This document shows, one piece after another, positions 25,601-34,319 of a DNA stretch of 64,000 nucleotides. Source of the DNA: Monocercomonoides exilis. Taxonomy: Eukaryota > Preaxostyla > Oxymonadida > Polymastigidae. Every line of letters begins with the position of its first letter. Within the stretch, counting starts at the first letter, position 1. The stretch is from positions 2,501 through 66,500 of the forward strand of contig LSRY02000041.1 in assembly GCA_001643675.2 (NCBI GenBank), written 5' to 3'. The translations under genes and the position numbers were made by a program. The notes under the pieces are model-generated. The model worked only from the letters and a program-made list of their open reading frames with translations. It ran no database searches and was not told the origin of the DNA.

Positions 25601-28477
25601 AATGGGAGCACGTTTTCGATGTGCAAATGCTCGACTGTATCGGGGCGTGGTGGAGGGCTGTTTATTGATGGAGCCGATCCAAATGTTAACTGTGCTGATG
25701 AGACTCAAATACCACTCCTAAGGATCAAGATTGTCAACATCAAGTTTTTGCTGAATGAGGCATTTGTGGGGAATGATATATTCATCAAATGTTTCTCGAT
25801 TGAGCACCAAATTAACGAAACGCTGTTTAACTTGAACAACCAGGAATCATTGGGCACAAACAACTCCGTCTGTGGGAGGGATATTGAAAGTGAAGGAGAT
25901 ATTGATCTGATTCCGCTGATCACATATTATTATGGACTTCAAGTGTTTGTGAATGGAACAGGGAGTGATGGCAGGCGATGTGGAGCTCAGAGCAATCCAT
26001 GCAAGAGCATAAACTGTGGGGTTGATCACATTCAGGAAGGAGTGATGAATGCGATTCTGATTGATGGAGAAGGAGTGGTTTCTGGAGAATGTGAAATTAG
26101 AGACCTGGTTGTGAGTTCATTCAAAAAGACTCAAGCGATTATAAGATTGAATTCCAAGATTGAGAAATCATTTGAGAAGGATTGTGTGATGGAATTAATA
26201 AACGAAAGTTCTGTGGAGAGGTGCTCATTCCAATTTGAAGATGGATTTGAATCAACTCACAGTTATCTTATGAAAGTGAAGAATGGATCAACAGAGATCC
26301 ATAAATGTGAATTCTACTCTTCAGCAACAGCTGTTGGGATGAGGCTGAACAGTTCGGTTGTGAGCGTGGAAAGCGGAGAGCTGAAGATCTCAGAAACAAC
26401 ATTCAGAGATATTAATTCAAAAGTATCAGTTCTTTCATTATGTGAAGAATCGGATGTGACAATTGATGAAACAAGAATATCGAATATCGAATGTGAGGGA
26501 GATATTGTGAATGTTGGAGGGAAGGCGAAAGTGGAGATGAAAGAGATGGGAGTTGAGAATGTGACTCTCGTATTAGAAAGATGTGTGATTGCAATGGATG
26601 ATACCGATCAAGAGGTGAGCGTGCTAAACTGCTCGTTTGGAAAATGCGCGAATTCGGTGGACAAGGGAAGCATGATGCAGATAAGACGATCCAAGGAAGT
26701 GAAGGTTGAGGCATGCTTATTTGATGGAGAAAAAGAGGAGAAAGAAGCAGAGGCAGTGAACGAAGGAAACAAGGGGAAAGAAGGGTTATGCAAATGGAAT
26801 GGGTCATTGGTTGATATTGAAGACAGCAATGTGGAGATGAAGGAGACAACGGTTATGAAGAGCAAAAATGGAGGGCTGTGGATGAGCGGAGGAAGCGTGA
26901 AGATTGAAAACAGCAAGTTTGAGAACAACAGTCCATCTGTTGAGGGATATCCGTCAGCGCGAAGGAATGTGATCTGCACAGGGAACGGGGAGTTGAATAT
27001 TGTGAGTATGAAAGGGGGAGATGGAATCGAGAAAAACACATCTCTGTGGATATTGGACGAAGGATGCCAATTGGGAGGGATAGCTTCAGAAAGAGGATCA
27101 TCGTATTTCATTCCATTTCTGGAAGAGGTGAAGAATACGACGCTGCCAACAGGGGAAATGGAACTGATCATCCTGGGGAAGCTGTTTCTTCCATGCAATT
27201 TATCACTGAAGATTTGCCTGAAAAATGGGAATGAAGAGGAGATTGTGAGAAAGGAAATTTATGGAGAAGGATATATTTCGGAGAACGAAGTGCATTCTGT
27301 TGTCTCATCGGAGCCGCTGGAAGCGATGAGACAGAAAACAGAAGTGAGTGTGTGCATTTTGTTTGGGGATGCAGGATCTCCATTATCAACAGATTCATTC
27401 ATTCTGAAGAACAAAAGTGAGACTGAACCAAAAGGAGATGAAATACCCTCAAAAGGAGAGAAAAAAATTGAATGGAGTTTGATTGCCTTTATTGGGTGCA
27501 TTGTTATTATTGTGATTCTGTTATTTGTGATTATTGTGGTTGTTGTGCAACTGAGAAAGAAGCAGAAAGGAGGAAGAATGAGAGTTGAAGATGGAGATAT
27601 TGAAGAGTCAAAGATAATGGGGAGAGGGGAATGGAGAAAAGAAGATGTTGCAGAAAAAGTTGAGGAAGAAGAGATGGAAATGCAAACATTATTGGAAAGA
27701 GAAACGGGAAATGAGATGGGAGTTTCAACAAAGAAAGGCGAGGAGCTGGAGGAGTGTGAGAACAAAGAAATGGTTGAAAATTCATTTGATTGCAAGGGAG
27801 TGATCGAGGTGGTGCCAGTGAATTATATTGAAATACAAACAGTTGCCTCGCTTCTTGGTGGTGGAGAGGATGGAAACATGGAGAATGGTGCTTGTATTGG
27901 TGGAAAGGAAGATGAGAATGTGCTAAAAAGTGATAGAAAAGCGAAAAGGGGGAAGAGAAGGAAGGGGAAGAAATGGAAGAAAGTGGAAGAGGTTGATGAA
28001 ATTGGGGATGAAAGGGGAGGATGTGAAATTGGATCGGAGGAGTTGGGTGGGGTAGCTGCAGATGATGGAAGAAGTAGAAAGCCGACAGAATATTATATTG
28101 GAATCTGTTCAGCACCAAACAGCCATTTTTCGATGATTGGAGACGATTCAGAAGAGCAGGGGATGAAGAGGACGATGGAAGAAGAAAGAGAAGAGGAGGA
28201 AAATGCCAAAAAAGAAATTGGAGGAGCTTTAGAAAAAAGAAGGAGGGTTTCTAAAGAAACCGAGGGAGAAGAAATGATGAAAGAGTGTGAAGGGTATGAA
28301 GGGGAAGTGAAACTGACAGATATTGATGGATGTTTGAATGGTGAGGAAAGTTTGAAAGGTGAAAGAGAAAGAGAAAGGGAAGGTGAAGAGAAGCAAAAGA
28401 GGAGGAAGAAAAAGAAAAAGATAAATCAAAAAAGAAAAGATAAATCAGAAATTGTTCGGGATATTGCTGAAATGTGA
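19613..28477 (+). CDS. Giant repeat-rich surface protein (adhesin-like, type I membrane, probable parallel beta-helix)
   Basis: Single uninterrupted frame of 2954 residues. I chose the ATG at 19613 because it begins a signal-peptide-like stretch (MSIFALTINILIYNLQC); an upstream TTG is less likely. The ectodomain (to about residue 2610) is rich in Ser, Gly, Asn-x-Ser/Thr sites and Gly-Gly-Gly-Met/Ile turns with short beta-strand-like segments, as in pectin-lyase-fold or polymorphic-membrane-protein-like repeats. At least five modules of about 355-410 residues each begin with a Cys-Gly box: CGMNETMPCKTI (about 637), CGFGYFPCKTI (994), CGFEKFGCLTV (1349), CGFSEAPCSSI (1714), CGAQSNPCKSI (2122). 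One transmembrane helix (about 2623-2647, LIAFIGCIVIIVILLF) is followed by a charged cytosolic tail of about 305 residues ending in Lys/Glu/Arg repeats. Likely role: cell-surface contact or adhesion; inferred, not shown. Fragments of similar proteins occur in both long-TIR elements downstream. Confidence 0.85.
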   Translation: MSIFALTINILIYNLQCNTTRGNTTADSFSDLSRFRYETESSFQEAGLLKSKTSEMPTKNNLMHPKFVTENAVIVGSNEDEDSYTKNNNYSGKMSENPQIQILKRTGADIRFSYFANIYKNENEESKIKGEMELKNSSVLWKKLEFSSFSESQHYIIADKWSVAIVKQCAVVERNNYSPFDIQGGFGMFENISLQSSNSSIRILYPLFTFKQSPNNSPDLGSVCVSSSHFSSFFVSSAPFLSSFFFERISLTQMSLFNISVFSLSKNFINASESTSSTLMSCCSFSSVCDVYDGGIVPSLNSPSSSLAASNTSFARCYRSQNVAVSGSEGNPSKPARQQIADNEANSFTWCVWNGTKTTGTSGSYSDGTSNGGAIYMYGLSSGTLSVKFCSFNDCYAYWNGGGVMCAYIESVEIVNNTFNSCTTQAWVGGGMCIYPISSCVRISGCEFQKCSAKFDGGGLHLYNFQVSGTGCIGTESGKGESACVFECLFTSCTLSSTGGGGMYCYGVSAAFKMRSIQFISCSALREGGGLDFYPHQSTAPSNNIYCYFFFFHDCRCMVANNPGGHDVEYLDTCNLYLDSGNPFHECYTTNTDDKRVCYRYNYSSSGSWVYQLTEKKDWLKNKTIYIGENGNDSNELCGMNETMPCKTIGYCVNKCYNLISFGISVLNGKYVSEVTTISVGEKKISVVGRGKTVSVIGTSALSTSSPTLFSISTGQLEVGHVGIDRNAARSSSPSVFVVSVESGTLSLEDVVIDSSTSGGSGISSSVFEVTLSQLKMIDVEIENMKISQPLFADPSSAGSSSDESLLGNVTIRNVNRTGGDGVVMAKSVKGGETFVVCNTTIEGCFCESGNGGGIKVELASSTSKAFIGTSTSHSGGTTIFNKTKCSGYGGGVMLYLADSSFDFTISSVSFVGCSATLGGKDVFVNGSRLVSGTITATKLNFSRNVSIYDELMGYDRNEGGMGIFPLNVFLEAFSGAAHVGKGVNGYGGYDSWFCGFGYFPCKTIAKAAENRFSLSKKNIVLDSGFGLGEVVSMAGSYEWEVYCTINKTNVNVRVPSGMTSSYLINVQSSCSMKNIAFQIPFLLSSATSLICLTSSSLTLTDCSVAHSSESTSNVSFGYSFVNAQIGNLKMDRFVIGGALVFGAHSAIEFSEGMTSVICSGCNINAVKRNEGDGGWIKGTVGTSGTLTFDGCNVNGCSCAGGKGGGIYVGLKGSGKVVVNGTSVIDGNNAENNGERGGRGGGMFVLMESEGCGLIIGQNVEFSKVNGNVATYGKDVFVDCGIGVFLESKVNTSSFAFFDESEIPSDVLRLSGSENGNENGVIPLFVNLCSMGTKVIVDVSGGNGKDHNHCGFEKFGCLTVDYCANSRMSSTVNEIEIVSSSSITKEITGPSYDVSISGRIESSSSSDGERMGVNVSDGGSATQDWLVGCSSSLTMRRLSFVVKGQLNSRRSAFIHSTSTLSVTNCSISFESGALTDGKIGYSIIDMAGGNLVVDGFVMESGVTLTVNGKSPITMTSGAQLEISNSRMSGVEVNVAGGNGGGGCLNVGMGVNANVNIEESNLSSTCSGGSGMKGGGMMISAEDGGSLEIKSGTFTGCQVPTEGNLQKGRGMGGGMFVRLADTMGAFVLEGVTFERCNAWKGKKVFISGNDLSEVMSNEQLKWGLSAIDKNSLDELCGWERKTTGEGYVIPLVVYLWTIWSKDGFVSKEKGGDFSGCGFSEAPCSSIDHLISLRYSTLGEGETHISIGDSGLLSHSISFSSSLPTLPDSEAPAVVIKGTKKGSSVTITDEDGNAVSSGAMISSNVSLSFVNVSFTKPSVTTNHAVFIESSGTNTVLSISDCSFGSSSWTVESFAYCVIKVNGGSAAIQSSTLNKINELKGFIAFNPSASQVTIQNVNISSATLTANSLISMIEEESQMNGNENTHLNGNEPVLRVVGCSFVNITNEEIGASVIGVGSFDNAMECTIEDCTMSTCRSDLSTEGGGMKVVLKGEESVLKVNGSTFSMCKCSTVSGRGGGLFIDGADPNVNCADETQIPLLRIKIVNIKFLLNEAFVGNDIFIKCFSIEHQINETLFNLNNQESLGTNNSVCGRDIESEGDIDLIPLITYYYGLQVFVNGTGSDGRRCGAQSNPCKSINCGVDHIQEGVMNAILIDGEGVVSGECEIRDLVVSSFKKTQAIIRLNSKIEKSFEKDCVMELINESSVERCSFQFEDGFESTHSYLMKVKNGSTEIHKCEFYSSATAVGMRLNSSVVSVESGELKISETTFRDINSKVSVLSLCEESDVTIDETRISNIECEGDIVNVGGKAKVEMKEMGVENVTLVLERCVIAMDDTDQEVSVLNCSFGKCANSVDKGSMMQIRRSKEVKVEACLFDGEKEEKEAEAVNEGNKGKEGLCKWNGSLVDIEDSNVEMKETTVMKSKNGGLWMSGGSVKIENSKFENNSPSVEGYPSARRNVICTGNGELNIVSMKGGDGIEKNTSLWILDEGCQLGGIASERGSSYFIPFLEEVKNTTLPTGEMELIILGKLFLPCNLSLKICLKNGNEEEIVRKEIYGEGYISENEVHSVVSSEPLEAMRQKTEVSVCILFGDAGSPLSTDSFILKNKSETEPKGDEIPSKGEKKIEWSLIAFIGCIVIIVILLFVIIVVVVQLRKKQKGGRMRVEDGDIEESKIMGRGEWRKEDVAEKVEEEEMEMQTLLERETGNEMGVSTKKGEELEECENKEMVENSFDCKGVIEVVPVNYIEIQTVASLLGGGEDGNMENGACIGGKEDENVLKSDRKAKRGKRRKGKKWKKVEEVDEIGDERGGCEIGSEELGGVAADDGRSRKPTEYYIGICSAPNSHFSMIGDDSEEQGMKRTMEEEREEEENAKKEIGGALEKRRRVSKETEGEEMMKECEGYEGEVKLTDIDGCLNGEESLKGEREREREGEEKQKRRKKKKKINQKRKDKSEIVRDIAEM

Positions 28478-30216
28478 TTGTTTGATGATGCACAAAAGGC
28501 TGTTGAGCAGGACAGATAATATGGTTGTGATTGCTTCAGAAAACGAAGGAAGGTGAGAGGAAGGGGAGAATTATGCACAGAAATCAGAAAGAATAAAAAT
28601 GTGAAAGAACTTTCAATGTGCTTGATTTGAATGGAAGAAGCAATGATGGAACTGCATTGCTTTTTGAAAATAAGTTCATTTGTGAAATAAAAGACCCTCC
28701 CAATTGAACGTTTTGATGAATGTTCTGAAAGAGAAGAGTTGGGAACACTTTACCACTTTAATAACTTGCCTATTGTTACCGTTGAAATTGTACCATGTCC
28801 TTTCACAAAATTTTTTTTATATTCATTTTTTTATTCAATTCAATTATTTTATTTTTTGTATTTCTCTCAAATTGCTGTATTTTCATCTTTTTCCAACCGG
28901 AAGAATAGAATGAAGCATTTCACTTTATTCGTTTTTTTTCAGAAAAGTTTTATCCATCTGTAATGTTTTTGTTCAATTTTCTTCTTGACTTTGACTTTTT
29001 TGACAATCTCAACTTTTTTCTTTTCTTTTTTGAATATTACTGTCACCTCATCACAACTTATTTGATTGCTTTTCTTCTTTGCTATATCGTTGGGCTGCAT
29101 GACTCAATGATACATTTGAAGTATTTTCAGTCATTGCTTGTCACATCACGAATTTTTATATCGCTTTTTATTGTAAGCAAACACTCAACTCAAGAGCTTG
29201 ATTTTGGTTTTTCAATCAGTTTTTGAGGCAAAAGGGTGATGAAGAAGAGCATGTGTTGGATAAGATGAAAAATCTTTGTTTGTTTAATCTTTCCTTCAAA
29301 AGAGAGACAATGGAGATGGCTGTTCGTTTGAACCATGAAGAACAATCATCATCATCATCTGGCAAAAAAGGGTTCAACAAAAAAAAGAGAATACATCATA
29401 CTTGGACATTCCTGATTGTCACATCAAGAGCCAATTCTGGAACTTCTTTCTTGTTCATCGATTTGCATTTAACCAAATGCCGTTTTTGTTGAACTGTCAG
29501 TTCTTGTGATATTCCTAAACATGCACCTGAAAATATGACTTTGTTGCAGGATATTTGTCAAATGAACAATCTTTTGCTTTTTGCTGTTATTTTTTTAAAA
29601 ATGATTGCAAATTAATGCATTTTTTTTTTTTATTCGAATTTTTTTGTTTGATAATGCTACACAAAGAAAAAGAATGAAGAGAAATTGCAAATGCAATAAA
29701 AGCCATAGCAATAACATAATTCATAAAGAGACACTTCATCAACTTGCTTTTTCACCCCTCTCAATACTGCAAATAACACTTTGTAAATCCGACTTTATTC
29801 TTCCTCTTCTTCCTCCTTTCTTCTCTTCAACTTCTTCCTTTTTAAACCTAAATATCTCTATTTGTGGATGTGAATGAGTCATTGAAGCAATCACTATCTA
29901 AGTCAGCTGAGCCACTTGTTTTTTTCTTTAAATCTTTCTCTTCTCTTCTCTTTCTCTTTCTCTCTTTGTCCAATAAACCCAGCTGTTCATGCTTTCCATT
30001 GCAAAGCTGCGCTCAGCCTCACAGGCACCTTCATTGTGTGCCACATGACGGCCAACCACTCCTTCACGCTCAGCTGAGTCCATCACATCTGTCAGAATGT
30101 GCTTGCTCAGGGCGAGTGATCAAACAGCAGCAGGCATTTCTGGGCAGGAAAGAATGGCAGGCTGAGTGAGTGGAAGAGTGCAAAGGAAAGGAAAGAGAAG
30201 GAAAATAAGAAAAAAA
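28478..30216. other. Intergenic, no supported gene
   Basis: 1.7 kb downstream of the surface-protein gene. Open frames are short and unconvincing. The stretch 29220-29500 on the plus strand has coding-like composition but I recognise nothing in it. Confidence 0.5.
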
Positions 30217-30290
30217 AAAGAAAGAGAGAGAGAGAAAGAGAAAGAGAAAGAGAAAGAGAAAGAGAAAGAGAAAGAAAGAAAGAAAGAAGA
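30217..30290. repeat. GA-rich microsatellite (GAGAAA)n
   Basis: AGAGAGAGAGA followed by about seven GAGAAA units and GAAA repeats. Pure purine on the plus strand. It produces charged Lys/Glu frames that should not be called genes. Confidence 0.95.
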
Positions 30291-30595
30291 AACTCAAACT
30301 TCTCAGAAATATGTTCACAGTCCAATCTCATCAGCATCGCCTGTCTCTTTGTCATAGTCTTGTCTCATGACACCTTCACTTTCATTGTCACCTTCTTCTT
30401 CCTTCTTCTTCTTTCTTCATCACCATCCTTTTCATCCTTTTCATCATCATCATCATCATCTTATTCTCTTCTTCTTCTTCTTTCTATTAAATTTCCTCTC
30501 TTCTTTGCTTTTGCAAGAAAAATTCCGCGATTCACAAAAGAAGGGCGAAAAAGGGATTTTTAATAATAATTTTATTTTATTTTATTTGAATAATT

Positions 30596-30742
30596 TCATC
30601 TTTCTCTTCTTCATCTCTTTCTTTTTCTTTTTCATCTTCTTCTTTTTCCTATTCTTCTTCTTCTTTTTCCTATTCTTCTTCTTCTTCAACTTCTTCTTTT
30701 TCTTCTTCTTCTTCTTCTTCAACTTCTTCTTCTTCTTCTTCA

Positions 30743-30773
<31 letters not shown>

Positions 30774-30812
30774 CTTCTTCTTCTTCTTCTTCTTCTTCTT
30801 CTTCGTCATCGT
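30596..30812. repeat. Long CTT/TTC microsatellite
   Basis: About 215 bp dominated by TTC/CTT triplets with a few TCC, TTT and CAA interruptions, ending in a run of about 16 pure CTT units. It generates artificial poly-Phe (plus) and poly-Lys (minus) frames. Such a homopyrimidine mirror tract can form triplex DNA and is length-unstable. Confidence 0.95.
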
Positions 30813-32952
30813 TGTCGTCGTCATCGTCGTTTTCTTTCTCATAAAAATTTTCTTCCTATTCTTCCTCCTTTTCCTTCTTCTCTCCATCAATTCACCTTTT
30901 CTGTCTTCCTCTTCAAATTCACAAAATAATAACTCTTGCATAGTCCTCCCTCTTGTTTCTGTACCAAAGATGTTGCATTCCAATGTGAAATGGTTAAACT
31001 GTATTTTCGAACACGTCGTCTCCCATTCACATAACCTCCTCTTCCCTTCAGAGCGCTTTCTCACCAGCTTTTCAGAATGTTCGCCTGCCTCGTGTGCTTC
31101 ACCTGTTTTATTCCTATCTTTCCTGCTTCCAATGCTGATATTGAATTCAATGCCAATATCAATACCGATGCAGATGCAAATTCTCGATACATTTCTTCCA
31201 CTGCAAATCAAATGAATCCCAGAAATTCCCTACATTATCTGCGTCTGCTTCAGCCAATCCTTTTCAGCTGTTATAAATACAACCTCTTATCACTCTTTTT
31301 GCATCGACATAAGTTTCGACATCGCTGTCTGTTTCATTTACCTCTTCTTCTTCTTCTTCTTCAACTTCTTCATCATCAAAGTCTTCATCAGCTGCTTTTC
31401 TCTGCTCCAGCGCAGTCGGTTCAATCATTGCTTTTGGTAAAAATCACATTATGTATCCTCATCCACATCTCATTTGTTGCTTTCTTCACAATCTCCTTTG
31501 GCATTCACAGTAAAAGCACAGTTTTTATCGCTTCGACATCAAACTTCATCATTTCCTGAATCATGCTGTGAACAACCCAATATAATTACGTGCAATAGCC
31601 TTCGCCATCTCTTAAGGATCAGACAAATTGTGGATGGAAGTCAATGTCATAATCACAAATTTTAGCATGCTCCATAATGTTTTGACGAATCTTTTATTTT
31701 ATCCTTTCCATCGCTATGAAAGCAAAGAAAATTGAGAACATTAACTGAACTTCCGCGTCCAGCTTTGGATTCGCATCAGCAGGCAACTCATTCCAGCCTT
31801 CTTTGCTTCAGTGAAGTTTTTTTGTAAAGCTTGCAACATGAAAGTCAGAAGAACCAAAGACGAATTGGTGCATTAGGCAGAGCAACGCACATGTGTCTTT
31901 CGATGTTGCTCCATGCAACCGAAGCCGATGCGCCAGGAAAAAGCTATTTCAACAAGAGGGTTACAAGACTGCTCATCTGACGCAGATTCTTCAACTGTTC
32001 TTTTCTTTTCTTTTCTTTTTTTTGTGAAAAGTGAGAAGAACAGTGAGAAGATGCATGTCGAATTGCTGACTGAAGAACAACTTCTGAAGAAAAGTGCCTT
32101 TTGAGAGAGCATTTGCATCAGAAGGAAGCTTTGTTTGAAACATAAACACAACATCCGCATTCTGATCAGAATGACAGCCAATCATTGATTGCTCGTTGTC
32201 TTCGAGTGATTGGGAAAAGAAAGAAGAGGACTAATTCAGATAGCTCAATCATTGGAAAGGAAAAAGCATTGAAAAAGAAAATGAGAAAGATTTATTCTTT
32301 TCACCTTAATTTCTTTTCTTCTTCTCACAAATGTTTGAATGATTTTGTTGGGACTTCCTGCTGAGTTGTATTCGATCCAAAAAAATTAACTCTTATAGTA
32401 TTTTAATGTTCTTTTTCCTTTATTATTTTCCTTTGTTATTATTATTATTTTTAATTGATTTGTTGCATTTGTAAGTTATGAAAAGAACGACTTTTTCAAA
32501 AGGCAACGCAATTGAAAAAGATTGAAATGATGAAAATAGAAAAAGAAACAAACAATTTAGAGTTTCTTTATAAAATGAGTTTCATTTTCTCAAAACATTA
32601 ACATCACCATCAAATAATTAATCAGGCAATTCAATAAAAATCTTCAAATTAAAAATATTTCAAACAACCATTTGCATATTAAGGTTTTAATCAAAAAAGA
32701 AAAAATTGCAATGAGAAAATAAAAATGTGCAGAATCTCATTTCTCCTGACATTTACTGAACAGTCATAAACAGATAAGACAGAAAAAATACTTTTATCAA
32801 AAAAAAATAAAATATGTTTAAAATTTTGTTGAAAACTTAATGAATGAAAAAATAAAAATAAAATTTATGAGTTACAAAAAAAACAAAGCCTTTCGTTTCC
32901 TCAAGCATTCACAAAAATATTCATGAATATTTAATAATATATCAATTCAGTA
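30813..32952. other. Intergenic, eroded coding-like sequence
   Basis: 2.1 kb between the microsatellite and gene A. The minus strand between about 31000 and 31560 reads coding-like in pieces but is broken by stops, and I cannot identify it. From about 32300 onward the sequence is plain AT-rich. Confidence 0.45.
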
Positions 32953-34319
32953 TTATCTGCAAAAGAAACGAAATACTTCATGAAAGCTAATGATGATATC
33001 TTCGTATCCTTCTTCTTCCTGTTTTACAAAAACCTTCCTTTTCGTCGCCTTTCTTTTCGCTTCTTTTTTTTCATCTTTCTCCTCTTCTTTCAATCGCTTT
33101 GAAATCTCATCAAAAATAACAAAAAGCCCAAATGTTATTCTTTGGTTCAATGTTGGTCGATAAATCTCCTCCAAAACAGCATCAATAGCACTGCTTTTCA
33201 GTAAGGTATCAAGTTTCACAGCTCTATTTCCTGCAACTGTTTCAAAGATATAAATACACTGTTTGCTGATTTCACCGTAATTATCTCTTGACACAAGAAA
33301 TACATCAGCAAGACGGCTGATAAGCCCAACGTATTCTTCATTCCACAATTTACATGAGTAGAAGTAATTACCAATCGAGCGGATCCATCTCGAAATAATA
33401 TGCATTGCTTTCCTTTCTGTTTTCCCCATCTCTTCTTCTTTCTTCTTCCAATCCACACTCGTCGATAACTCTTCCAGTTCTCTGATTGACTCTCGTATAA
33501 TATGCAGCTCATTCACCATCTCTTCTTCCAAACTGTTATTTGGTAACCTGTTTATCAAAAACTCCCAAGCAGATTGATATGCAAGACGTGTCAGATTGCG
33601 ATACATCTGATGATTTAGGATAATCTCTTTGATCTCATTCAGGAAAAGATCTCTTTGAAAGTTCTATTCAAAAAATTGAAAAAAAATTCAGAAACGTCAA
33701 AAATGAAAAAGAAGTGCTCATACATAACGTCTGTCAAAACAACTCAATGCCAGTAAAGCCATTTCCACTTCTTTTTGAGTCTCCTCATTTCCCTCTTTCT
33801 TCAACGCAACTTTTAGAAGGCAAGACACACAAATCGAAAGCAATTTATATGAAAATAAGTTGCTTTGAAAAATATAGCATTCGCAAAGGTTTACGAGAAG
33901 TTTTTCATTCTTTTCTTCTTTTTTCTTCTCTTCATCAATAATCATCTTCTCAAATATTTTTTTCAATGTAGATCCTTCAAAGCCAAAATTCGATATATCT
34001 TTCAACACATTGTAAAATCCAACATGCTTTAACAGAAAAATCGCATTTCTCATCGAAAGTTTCTCTTCTTCAATCATTTTGAGTATTTTCTCGAACAGTT
34101 CTTTTGTGTAAACATATTCTATTTCTTCTTTATTCATTTCTTCCATCAATCCATTCATTTCTTCGATTTTCTGTTTTTGCCTTTCCTTGTTGCAATCTTC
34201 AAGCTCAGAAAACAACTCTTTAAAAAATAAAAATAAAAACAAAATCGCAACTATCAAGAATTCGAATTCAACAACGAGCACAAACCATTGAACCTTTCAG
34301 TTTCACTTGTTGTCTGCAT
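32953..34319 (-). CDS. Expanded oxymonad family protein (gene A), intact, unknown function
   Basis: Three exons: 34319-34286 (MQTTSETERFN), 34217-33724 and 33663-32953, with introns of 68 bp (GTTTGT...AAAG) and 60 bp (GTATGA...ATAG); total 412 residues. Joined exons give the continuous family landmarks ELFSELEDCN, KQKIEEMN, LLKHVG, FEKMIIDEE, LCECY, NEIKEII, RNLTRLAYQSAWEFLINR and EEEGYED. The residue pattern suggests an all-helical protein; no signal peptide, membrane helix or catalytic motif is visible. I recall this as an uncharacterised, very large family in Monocercomonoides; the function is unknown. It is the only complete member in this window (B and C are broken, D is cut by the window end). 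Positions 33435-34015 match gene B exactly in inverted orientation. Confidence 0.85.
33435..34015 (-). repeat. 581 bp inverted block identical to part of gene B (left copy)
   Basis: Matches the reverse complement of 38018-38598 without any difference I could find, including the 60 bp intron. The first differing bases are at 34016 and 33434. Outside the block the two genes diverge strongly at the protein level. Confidence 0.85.

Noticed and set aside
21879-28118. Numerous antisense frames of 60-285 codons within the giant surface-protein gene
   Set aside because: His/Pro/Ser-rich mirror images of a gene with strong codon bias; no independent start context or domain.
30367-31215. Phe-rich (plus) and Lys-rich (minus) frames of more than 200 codons
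   Set aside because: Produced by the CTT/TTC microsatellite; no domain and no conserved composition outside the repeat.
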